Assembly (NCBI GenBank): GCA_037157565.1
Contig: JAZHRO010000026.1
Location: forward strand, 34,586,501-34,650,500
DNA length: 64,000 bases
From: Thalassia testudinum
Lineage: Eukaryota > Streptophyta > Magnoliopsida > Alismatales > Hydrocharitaceae
Reading direction: 5' to 3'
Shown: piece after piece, positions 35,166 through 45,831 of the stretch
Position numbering within the stretch: the first letter of the stretch is position 1
Layout of the letters: each line of letters begins with the position of its first letter
Position numbers and translations under genes: made by a program
The notes under the pieces: model-generated
What the model saw: the letters and a program-made list of their open reading frames with translations, nothing else
Databases searched by the model: none
Told to the model about the DNA's origin: nothing

Positions 35166-36440
35166 CCCCACCTCCGCCGACCTTTCCTTACCGTGGTGTG
35201 TGTGGTGACAGACACACACCATCTCCACCATCATCGCCTACCCCTCAGTCGCAGACTATCTTCTTCCTCACCACAGCCATCCCTCACCATCAAACCCACC
35301 ATCACCACAACCATCACCTAACCTCTTCCACATCCCATCCACACATATCTGCAGCCACAAATGCTTGTTCTTCTTCTTCCTTGTCTGCAACTTCACAAAA
35401 GAACCCACGCTGACCATGCCACCCGCATCCTCCTCACTGTTGCGCACACAGTGCGTGCTCCTCCAGCCAGCCAGCGCACACACACTACATGCATGCACAC
35501 GACCTCCACACCATTGTGCGGTTGCGCGCGACGCCCGTGGGTGTTTCCCCCTCGCGTAGTGTTCATCATCTTCCCGAACAAAACCCATCAACGCAGCCGC
35601 CCCCTTCCACGCAGCCACCACTCCCAATGACGAAACTTCATTCCGTCAACACCAACAACCTCGCCTCACCCTCACGAGGCCGTCCACACCTCCAACAGCC
35701 CTTCCCGTAGTCCACGCGTGTGCACACACAACCCGCCGCTGGCGAGCTTCTCCTCCACCATCCAGCCAACTCCGGTCACCTCCTTCAACGCCATGACCGC
35801 CATCGCGAAGCCCACGCACCGGTCGACCTTCCCCCAGAGCCTCGTCGGCCGTCGTTCTTCTCCCTGTGCACAAAGAGGAGAGAGGTAAAAACCTCTGTTT
35901 TCCACCCAATTAAAATTTACGAATCTTGCCATTGCCACTTTACTATTACTTTATTCAATGAATTAATATATTGAAGGGGAATTGCATGAATATCCCTATA
36001 TTTTTTATTAATTACTTATGGTTGAATTCTCCTCATGAATGATATTAAATATGGGATATTCGATATAGTGAACAGGATCTGTCTTGCAGGAAATTAATAT
36101 TTATGGGGTTACCTGTATCAATATCACTATTTTACCTAGTATTATATTGTGGTGATTTTGCATGTGCACACTTACAGTATTGATTAATTGTTTAGATTGA
36201 GTACTTATGTTGAAAATAAGTTACATCAGTTAGTAAGCGCACCCATTGATATTCCCAAATAAACGAGGCACCACTCACAAATTTAATAGGCTAATTCCTC
36301 CCTGTGAAGATGACCTAACTAGTTTTGTGGTTAGATTTTGAATAATTAAATGTTTTGAAAAGTAATTTTCTACCACGCACAAACATAATGACACATCATT
36401 TTATGTTAAAATTTTTATCAAAAATGAAGATCACTCTTTC
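35166..36440. other. GC-rich then AT-rich flank of LTR B
   Basis: The stretch 35170-35880 is C-rich and rich in CACCAT/CATCACC runs, with several long but compositionally biased open frames that show no domain. From 35900 the sequence turns AT-rich. The part near 36290 (CTCCCTGTGAAGATG) looks like the end region of a plus-strand Athila-type LTR. No gene was supported. Confidence 0.35.
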
Positions 36441-37822
36441 ACCAAGGGAGGGTCATTTGTGATCAGGTGGAATGAGTGAAGTGACCCCCATGTGAAGTTT
36501 GGCGCTGAAATCAGATCTGAATGCTCAAGAGCATCAGATATGATTTGATGATGGATGGGTGAATGGCGATTGAAGTGCAAGCAAAACATGTAGAAGTGAG
36601 AATGAAGTAAGGATGGAAATCAGTGAATGCAATGCATGGGTGAATTCATCTCCTCTAATATGAATTGATCAGAGGAGCAGGATTGGCGAAAATCCACCTA
36701 ATCTAATCTACTCCTAAATCCAACAATCAATCAATCAGTTCACTAACTAATTCTACTCCTAGAAAGTAGTAGATCTAATCTATAAAGCATTTAAATCTAT
36801 CTAAGAAAGCATGTAAAGTCCTAACTAATTGGAAGAATGAACTGCTTGGGCTGTAGCTGGTCACTGCAATGACGAAAGGTGAGAGGATCTCCAGCTTAGG
36901 AATGGGGTCCTTGGATCCATAGCTGGTGGCTGTGGCGACCAAGATGAGGAAGAAAGGCTACCCCTGTCACAGATAGCAGAAGAAGGTGGAAGAAGAACTA
37001 GAGATGTAGATGACGATCAACTCAAGGTGGAGGGAGTCGATGGAGGACCTAAGGCTCACTTAGGTATTGCTTATATAGGTGAGGGAGTGATTGTGGTCAC
37101 CGGAGATTCAGATTAGGTGCAAATAAGGTTAACGATGGATATGGGTAAGAGGCGTGCATGAGAAGAAATATGAACACATCGCTCCGTAGGATCAAATTTG
37201 AGAGAGGTAGCAAAGCTCCGCGCAGATGCACGTGATCAATGATGCAAGATCCACCTTTGGATCGGTGATCTATAGATTGGATGGTCGTTGTTGATTGTGT
37301 TCTTCATGAAGAGCAGCTGAAGAAGAAAGACGCAAGTCTTTTGGTGCAATTGCACCAAAGACCTTATATTGAAATAATAGGAATTTTACACAAGAAACCC
37401 ATAAGTGGTTAAAATCAGTGCAAAGAGGTCCTCAGAGTCTCTCAAAGAAGCCCTTGTGTGTTTTTAGGTGAATAGAATGTGAATAAGGACCTAAGTGTAA
37501 AGTCATTAATGCAAGGTTCTAATGATGTCCAAATGCAATGAGATTTTTATTGGAGCTTAATTGGACATATAAGAACATGATTTCACCCTTGATTTGTACT
37601 TTTGAGCTTAGAAATGTGTTTAATTTACATTTGGATCATTAATTTGTATTTATGAATAAAATATCTCATTAATTGACCTAATTATGCATTTTTAACACCA
37701 ATTTGGTGGGTCATTTTCATTAATTCCCGCACTTAACCCATTTATTGTGTTAATAAGATAGTGTTTAACCTAGTTTATAGCTTAACTTGGGCATTTTAGC
37801 TATGATGAGCCACACCTCATCA
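36441..37822 (-). repeat. LTR-like block with a TATA box, minus strand
   Basis: On the minus strand it starts at 37822 with TGATGAGGTGTGGCTCATCA, a 7-bp stem hairpin. It is preceded by a purine-rich AAGGGGATTAC that could be a polypurine tract. A TATA-like CTATATAAGC lies at about 37070-37080. The far end was not determined and no duplication was found, so this is a provisional call. Confidence 0.4.
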
Positions 37823-37879
37823 GTAATCCCCTTAAGATATCAACAAAATGTTATCTAATAAAAGTTGAGGGGCATGTGG

Positions 37880-39850
37880 TGATATAACTTGAGTTTATGA
37901 ACTCTTTACTAATTAATGTTTTGGGTGGAGGGACCTTAGTGAAAATTTTTTAACCCTTATATAAGGTGAGAGCAAATAAAAATAAAAACAAAATCTCATT
38001 TTAGTCTTCCTTCTCAAGCTTCCTTCTTCTCCAACGATGGAGAAGAGACCACCACCACCTCCACCTTACTCCATTGCCGGCTACCCTCCTCACCGACCAT
38101 CACCACCACCGCCGTCCTTGATGTGGCCGCCGGAGTTGTTGTTGTTGCAGTGCACGTGGAAAAAAAAGGAGAAAGAGCTTCTTCAAGGTAGGGTTTTCAC
38201 TTCTTATTTTCCTTCTTTTTGATTTCCTATGTGTAGGAAAGGTAGTAGGGAGGTTTTGGATGTTGAGAATTAGTTTGTGCATGATATCTTGGGTGATGAA
38301 AGTGGTGTATTCAACCAATGGTGGGTTATATTTGTGGTAAAGGGGTTTTTTCTAGTTAAGGGTTATCCTAAGGTTGTATAGGGGATTTAATGGCTTCATA
38401 ATGTTCTGTGCATGTATGGTAGCTAGTGGTTTATGTTTCATGAGATTTGGATGAGTTAAGTGGGTGATTTAAGGCTTGGAATCATGATTTTGCAGTTCTG
38501 GAATCTACCAGTAGCCTTACGGATTATGCAGCAATCATAGGACTTAAATGACCTGAATTAAGTTAGAACTTGGCATAATTGTAGTGTAATACATGCATAA
38601 ACGGCATACATTCCATATTTCCTGTTTTATTTTAGGCATGCATAAAATAATGTTATAATGTACTGATTAGTGCATTATTTAGATTATAGGCAATAAGAAG
38701 CTCATGAGATGGCCTAAAGCTAGATCTGAAGCAGGGAAAAAGCTAGAGCTGCAGTAGAGTTGGAGCAGAAGCCCAGGAATAAAGAGCAAGAAATAATGTA
38801 GGGAGAGGTATACTACTCTACTAAGTAGAATTTTAATGTAGACTTAAATTATGAAGAACATAGGACTTTTCCTAGCCTTAGGATAGCCCTAGAGACTTTC
38901 CTAAGCCCTAGCCACCCTTAGATTAGGTCACTTTAGCCTAAGATACCTCAAACCATCATTCCAGCCCATATCTGGACGTCCAAGTAGGTTGCTGGACGTC
39001 CAGAACCCTTAGACACAAATCGCAGGCCTAGAACCCAATTCTGCTGGAAAATTGGATGTCCAGACAAAGTGTCAGACGTCCAATTTCTACAAAATCCTAA
39101 GACATAACCCAAAATCCTCCCTGACTCAACATTGGATGTCCAAACTAGAGTTCTGGACGTCTGATTTTGAAGTATAGGTCGTCTAATTGTAAAATCAGAC
39201 GTCTGGAGCTCTTCTCCAATCCCTATTTTTGAAATCAAGCTTGGATCTTGATTTCCTAAGCCCCTAAACCCAATTTTACACCCTAGGGAACCTAAATTAA
39301 GGTGCTCTAAGCCTATTACACCACCCCAAGACCCTCCTACAAACCTAATTAGGTTCTCACTAAACCCAATTGACTTGGATCAAGTCAACCACATTTCACC
39401 TAGTCAATTGGACTCATAGAGTCCCCAAGTCAAATTGGACTTGGTAAGAGTCCAATCGACTCAAGCTTGACCTAATTGTGTATCTTCTCTCCCCATTAGA
39501 TAAATATTCACTCAATTAAACTTTTGATAAGTTTAATTGCACATCCACATTAGTATTAGGATTTATAACCCTAATTTTAGGGGCCTACCTAAACCTAACC
39601 ACCTAGACCTATAGGACTCAGCCTAGACCACCTAACCACACCCACCTAGGCACGCACACACACACACACACAGCCACCACCCCTATAGTTCTCTAGAGGT
39701 TTCCAAAGGTGATGCCACCTTGAAGACTAAAAATAGTCTTCAAGGAGTCCACAACTTACCTCCTTAGAAAGTGGATCTAAGGAGACGCACTCTCTACCTC
39801 TCTAGCCACCACCTAAGCCCACTTCTAGAGAATTCTATAATTCTCTAGAG
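37880..39850 (+). repeat. LTR-like block with polypurine tract, TATA box and AGACGTCT words
   Basis: GTTGAGGGGCATGTGG at 37864-37879 looks like a polypurine tract and is followed by TGATATAACTTGAG. A TATA box (TTATATAAGG) lies at about 37958-37967. A third cluster of TGGACGTCCA/AGACGTCTGG words occurs at 38968-39210. A (CA)n run is at 39655-39672, and TTCTCTAGAGG words occur at 39690-39850. The block ends where a plus-strand Athila-like integrase begins. It has no coding region with recognised domains. Confidence 0.4.
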
Positions 39851-40364
39851 GGCCACTCCCATAGTCGAGATTTTTATGGCCAACCATCCTTAGAGATGCA
39901 CACGATTACGCCATATGCTGCAAGCGATGCCAATCGATCGGTTCTATGATCGGGAGAGACATGATGCCTCTCCAACCTATCTTGGTTGTAGAAGTGTTCG
40001 ATGTATGAGGCATCAATTTTAAGAGCCCTTCCCCAAATTCGCATGGCTTCGAGTACATACTCCTTACTGTTGATTATGTCTCGAAGTGGGTTGAAGCCAT
40101 CCCGGTGAGACGGGCTGATCATAAGACCATCATTTCTTTCGTACGGGAATACATTTTTACGAGATTCGGTGCACCCCATGCCCTAATTAGTGATGGGGGA
40201 AGTCACTTCATCCAAGCCCATTTTAGGTCATTATTAAAGAAATATGGGGTACATCGCCGTATGCCACCCCGTATCATGCGCAGACCAATGGGCAAGCTAA
40301 GGAGTCTAACCATCCAATCAAGCTGATTCTCCAGAAGACGGTTAGACTAGATAGGAAGGATTGG

Positions 40365-42095
40365 TGTTGAAGATACGAGTTACTACGCCATCGTATTTGG
40401 TTTTGAAAAACCTATCATCGTAGTTTGAAAGCGAAGAACTCGTGTTCAATAAATAAAATTTGTACCGGAATAGAAATCCCAGGTTGAACTCAGGGAGGCT
40501 ACGTCGATCTATATTCGCAATTATATTTTTTTAGAGTTTTTGTTGAAAAGAGAAGCGACATAATTACAATGAAGCAATATTAATAATTAGAATAAACGAG
40601 AGAGAGAGAGAAAACATGCACTTAATATTTCAAAATGTTTATACAATAAAACCAGAGAAGAATTACATTAGAAAGCGGGACATCTATTACGCTAGAAAGC
40701 AGAAAAATTCTACTATAGAAAGCTGAAAGGAGGAATGGGAGAGAAGTTATCCTCCTTGACGATCGCTTGGAGGATGAGCCGGACAAGATGTCACCTGGAA
40801 GACGGAGGACGGAGCGAGAAGGAGGTCAAGGCAGGAGGAATAAGAACGGGGCAGCACGTCGTTGTCGTCGCGGGATCTGCTTTCGAAATGAAGGCGAAAA
40901 TTTGACTTTATCTCTCGAGGAGCATCCCGGGTGTGGGACAAGCTTCTTTGAGCTTTGAAGAGGGAGGGAAAAGAAGGAAGGGATGAGAATTTTGTATGAA
41001 GGGGGTCTCCTTTTATAGTTGCAAGGAGTGAGGGCAATTTGGTCTTTACAATTTCAAAATATTAAATAAGGGGCCTTTAGTGATAGAATTAAGCGTCACT
41101 AAAGCCCAGGTCGTGGGCGACGTGTGCCGCGCTTGCCGCCCGCTCACCTCCCGTGCTGCCCACATTCATCAAATCGCGGTCGTTCGATCGTGAGATTGAA
41201 TGGCTAAGGATTGATAACCGCAGCGCCTCAACGCGCGCCTAGCACGTGCGATCCCTCGTTATGCGCGAGTGTGCGTTGGCACGTGATCTGGATTGAGCGC
41301 GTGTGGCCATTGGATCACCATCGGGCGGTCAATCGCACCCGCTCATCCGCGCCTCAGCTCCTGCTCCTTGAGGCTTGAACGCGTGCCTGATCGCAAGCGA
41401 GTGCTTTATCCACTACGCTACGCGCGTGGATGGGTAGGCGGGGTGACTTCTGAGTGCGCGATCAGGACCGTTGGATAGAGATCTAACGGTCGAGGCTGCT
41501 TCTTCAGTTAATGCTTCAGAGAATGAGAGCGTCGGTTGGGATCCCCTCTCAGCCGTTGGATCTTGATCCAACGGCGGAGATGCATGGGCGCTAGCAGCTT
41601 CAGAAGTTGAGGGTAGCCGAGATGGCGCCACGTGGCGTCATCTTGGCCGTCCATCTTCTGGATGATGTAGATGGTGCCATAGGTGTCTGATTGAGTCGAT
41701 TTTTGCCCCGTTAGGCTGCGATTGTAGATTTGAATCCATCCATGCGGTTGGATTTGTCATATGAAGTGCGGATTCACACCATCTTGGCCCTTGATCTTCT
41801 AGGGTTCCTCGATCTCTATCTGATGCTACAGATGTTTGATTAGGGCGATCTTGGAGTCGTTGAACTCCAATCGTCGCCTTGATCAGATCTATACGGTTGG
41901 ATCTTCAATCCGAGGCCCTGATAAAAAGTTGCCCAATCCCTGAACATAAAAGGAGACAATTAACCTCAATTTTATTAAAACTAATCTAAATGCAAGATGA
42001 TGCATGCTATGCAATATTTATAGTATGTAATGCAATTCTATGCTTAAGAACATGCATAAATAGATATTTTATGTAATATAAACATGTTTATATCA
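40365..42095 (-). repeat. Left (3') LTR of the Athila-like element
   Basis: This is a 1,731-bp direct repeat of 52985-54682. Read on the minus strand it starts TGATATAAACATGTTTATAT, which holds an 18-bp perfect palindrome, and ends CTTCAACA. A TATAAAAGG box lies on the minus strand at about 41010-41020. A tRNA-like segment lies at 41372-41420. Confidence 0.93.
41372..41420 (-). repeat. tRNA-like A-box/B-box segment inside the LTR
   Basis: On the minus strand, TAGCGTAGTGG (41420-41410) fits the RNA polymerase III A box, and GCGTTCAAGCC (41382-41372) is close to the B box. The sequence between resembles an Arg-type tRNA (GGATAAAGCACTCGCTT). The spacing of 27 nt is shorter than usual. The equivalent in the other LTR is 54001-54047 (TAGCACAGTGG). 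It is a relic or captured segment, not a tRNA gene. Confidence 0.45.
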
Positions 42096-43570
42096 CACCC
42101 CTATGCCTATCTTTTGCTAGTCCCTAGCAAAAATATATGCTATTTATAAAAGAATTAGGTTGGATTATTTGGGCATAAGTTATTTTCAATCATTAAGAAA
42201 ATATTTACTTAGGATCTGAACTTTTAAAGACCCAACAGCATCCGGGTATCTGCCAAAATGCAGATAGCCTCAAGCCCTTGCCTTATTCAAAGAAAAATTT
42301 CTTTTTCACTTTTTCTTCTTTTCTATTTTTTTTTTATTTTTGAGTTTAGGGTTTAAGAGTGGCTTTCTACAGCCATTCAACTCACCTAAGATTTAATGAG
42401 AACCCTAAGTTCTAAGCATCTTATTATGAACATAATAGACTTGTTAATCGGCAATTAGAACGGACTTTGGGTTTCTACGCCTCTAGGTGACCTTAAAAAG
42501 AGAGTTCTACTTAAAGGTATATCTTTACAACCGGTAGCTTTCTCCCTACTTTTATTTTTCTGGGGTCAACACAAGGGTGAATCCAGTGTATATCTCCCCG
42601 GTTTATTCTACTTCTCCACTTCTTCCTAAGTGTTTTGGGAATTTTAAGTGCATTTCTTGAGCTGGGTTTTGGACAATCGGTCAATGAGCTGTTACCACCG
42701 ACAACTTGCCAGCCATAGTCGTGCGGCAAAGTGTGGCTTATTTCTTTTGTTTTGTTTTCTTTTCTCCTTTTCTTTTCTTTTCTTTTTGACTTTCTTTTTT
42801 TTTTTTAAATAGGTGGCTTCCCTGGTTTAAGATTTACCTAAAGGCAGTAAGAAGAGAATGGTCTAGTGATTAGGCTCTGGACAACCTACCTATAGGTTGT
42901 TACCTACAATAATTTGCCAGCCATATTACCCTAGAAGGTTCATTAGCTACCCAATTTCTGTTAGAACCGCATATTAACGAGTTAGTGACAAGATAGTGTG
43001 TAGATTCTTTAGACTTAAGATCCCCTCAAATCAGAGGGCGGGTTGATAAGTGGTGTACTTATCACCCAAACTTATTTACTCGAATTAAAATAGAATTCAG
43101 GTTGGCGAGGACTCGAAAAATAAATCCACATTTTAGTGGATACACAGGCTGATTAAGTCTGAAGACCTGAAGGGTCTTTGTGTTCAGATCCTAATGTAAT
43201 ATTTCCTAAGATTGAAAAGTCCTAATGTCCAAATATTCCTTCCTAATTCAATTTTTTTTAATGTTTAAATAAGAAGAGAAATATAATTTACAAGAATTTC
43301 ACAAACCTGATAAAATGATTTAAAAATGAATCCACCCCCCCATGCCTGGCTAATGCAATGTCCACATTGAGAAAGAGACATGAAAGAAAGGGTAGAGTAT
43401 TAAAGATGTCACCTGAATATGAAGCTCGTGTTAGCTTTGTGTCATATGTACAACTGCTGAGTTTAATGCCATCAGCTAGGCGAAGTACAACCAAAGAAGT
43501 CACAATATGGCTAGAGCAACCGTGTCTGAGATGGGTTCTAGAAGAGTATGGTCAATAACAGGCTTCAGAC
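42096..43570 (-). other. 3' untranslated part of the Athila-like element
   Basis: This lies between the end of integrase and the 3' LTR. It starts with a purine-rich end on the minus strand (ATAGGGGTG against the LTR), has long pyrimidine runs (42295-42345, 42740-42810), and near 43335 holds GGCATGGGGGGGTGGATTCA (minus strand), which matches the downstream region of the host element near 55450. No open frame was recognised. Confidence 0.6.
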
Positions 43571-44790
43571 GTTGACCGTTGACTTTAAATGTGTTACTCG
43601 TCTTTGGGTCAGAGATCTGAACGGCTCCATTTGGAAAAATCTGGTCAATAATGAATGGGCCATTCCATTTAGATCTAAGTTTGCCAGGAAAGAGCTTAAG
43701 TCAAGAATCGAATAACCAGAACTTTTGGTTCAGCTCAAAGCTCTTGCGGGAAGTCAATTGATCATGTAGAGCTTTGGTCCTAGCCTTGTAGATCTTGGCA
43801 TTCTCATATGCATCATTTCTAAGCTCTTCCAACTCAGATAGTTGGAGTTTCCTGGTCTTCCTAGCTAAATTCAGATCTAAATTGCATTGTTTGATCGCCC
43901 AGAATGCCCTGTGTTCAATCTCTACGAGTAGATGGCAAACCATTCCATACACCAAACGAAATGGAGACATGCCGATGGACGTTTTATTTTCCATACGGTA
44001 GGCCCAAAGAGTGTCCTCAAGCTTTTGAGTCCAGTCCTTGAGATCAGGCTTAACCATTTTCTACTGAATGTTCTTGATCTCCTGATTGGAGATCTCGGCT
44101 TGTCCATTCGTTTGGGGATGGTAAGGTGTGGAAATTCGATGATTAACCCCATATTTGGCCAACAAATTCCAAAATTGGGCATTAATAAAATGAGTGCCAC
44201 CGTCATTGATGATGACCCTCAGAATCCCGAACCTACTAAAGATATTTTTCTTGACAATATCGATGACCACCTTGTGGTCATTGGTTCGGGTGGGAATCGC
44301 CTCAATTCATTTGGACACATAATCAACAGCAACAAGAATGTGCTGATGTCCAAGTGAAGGAGAAAGGGTCCCATGAAATCGATGCCCCAAACATCGAAAA
44401 TTTCAACAGGAAGAATTGGGTTTAGGGGCATCATATCTCTCTTAGTTACGCTCCCGAGTGCCTGACATCGAGAATATGACCTTGAGAAATCTTGGGCATC
44501 CTTAAATAAAGATGACCAATAGCAGCCAGATTGCAAAATTTTTATAGTTGTCTTTTTTCCGGAGAAATGTCCACCACATGCAGATGCATGGTGGAACTCG
44601 AGTATACTGTTGAATTCATTCTCTAAAACACATCGGCGAATAATCTGATCAGAGCCGATGCGGTACAATTCAGGGTCCTCCCAAAAGTAGTATTTGGCCT
44701 CAGATTTGAGTCTATCCCGTTGTTGCTTAGTCCAATCCTGGGGGATTTGATCAACGGCCAAATAGTTAACAATGTTAGCAAACCACGGGT
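43571..44790 (-). pseudogene. Athila-like integrase relic
   Basis: On the minus strand it opens with a zinc-binding part containing LEFHHASACGGHFSGKKT and SRCQALGS. The catalytic core has VWGIDFMGPF (first Asp), VIINDGGTHF (second Asp) and PYHPQTNGQAEISNQEIK (Glu). The C-terminal part includes KDWTQKLEDTLWAYR, MSPFRLVYGM and RKLQLSELEELRNDAYENAK. All three acidic catalytic positions are still visible, but frameshifts near 44060 and 44220 break the protein. Confidence 0.88.
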
Positions 44791-44799
44791 TTGGACACC

Positions 44800-45410
44800 T
44801 TAAACTGTAAGGATAGCTTCGTCCGGAAAAGTGTCAGTAATCGAGATGTCCAGACGAGAAGAATCACTTAGGAGTCTCAACAAATGATCCGCCACCACAT
44901 TTTGTACCCCGATTTTATCCTTGATTTCAAGATCAAATTCTTGAAGCAGAAGAATCCAACGAATAAATCGGGATTTGGCATCCTTTTTGGCTAAGAGATG
45001 TCTCAAGGCCGAGTGGTCGGTATAGATGATAACATGAGACCCTAAGAGATAAGCCCTGAATTTTTCCAAAGCGAACACTACGGCTAGTAATTCCTTCTCA
45101 GTAACAGTGTAATTCCTTTAGGCTTCATCCAGAGTTTTACTAACGTAGTAGATGATAGAGGGCTTTCTATCTATTTTCTGACCCAAGACAGCCCGATTGC
45201 GTAATCAGAAGCGTCGGTCATGATCTCAAACGGGGTTGTCCAAATTGGTGGTTGCAACACTGGAGCACAAGTGACTGCCATTTTTAGGAAATCAAATGCC
45301 TTACGGCATGATTCGTCGAAAACAAACGACGTTTCTTTGGCGAGAAGATTGCTCAAGGAACGAGCAACCTTCGAGAAATCCTTAATGAATCTTCTATAGA
45401 ATCCCACATG
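44800..45410 (-). pseudogene. Athila-like RNase H relic
   Basis: The two pieces are 45407-45171 (GFYRRFIKDFSKVARSLSNLL, then PFEIMTDASDYAIG with the catalytic Asp) and 45078-44800 ([36 protein letters not shown], then [10 protein letters not shown]). This is the connection and RNase H domain that follows the reverse transcriptase. A shift and stops near 45120-45175 separate the pieces. Confidence 0.87.
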
Positions 45411-45831
45411 ACCAAGAAATGATCAGATTTGTTTAATAGATGTGGGAGGAGGAAGTTTAACGATAGCGTGAACCTTAGCTTTATCCACTTCAATTCCCCG
45501 TTCAGAGATTACATGACCCAAGACAATGCCTTCTTGGGTCATGAAATGACTCTTTTCCCAACTAAGGATCAATCGTGTTTTGATACATCGCTTAAGAATC
45601 ATTTCCAGATTAGCCAAACAAGAGTCAAACGATTCTCCAAAAATAGAGAAATCGTCCATGAAGACTTTCATAAACTCTCCCACCATGTCAGAGAATATGG
45701 CTAACATACACCTTTGAAAATTCGCAGGTGCATTGCATAAACTGAAAGGCATCCTACAGAAAGCAAAGGCTCCATAGGGACAGGTGAAAGTAGTTTTTTC
45801 TTGATCCTCGGGATGGATAGGAACTTGCTTG

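Noticed and set aside
34482..35910. Several open frames of 60-130 codons on both strands
   Set aside because: They overlap each other in all frames, are driven by GC-rich or word-array composition and show no domain.
41372..41432. Functional tRNA gene
   Set aside because: The distance between boxes is short, the B box is imperfect and the segment is repeated at the same place in both LTRs.
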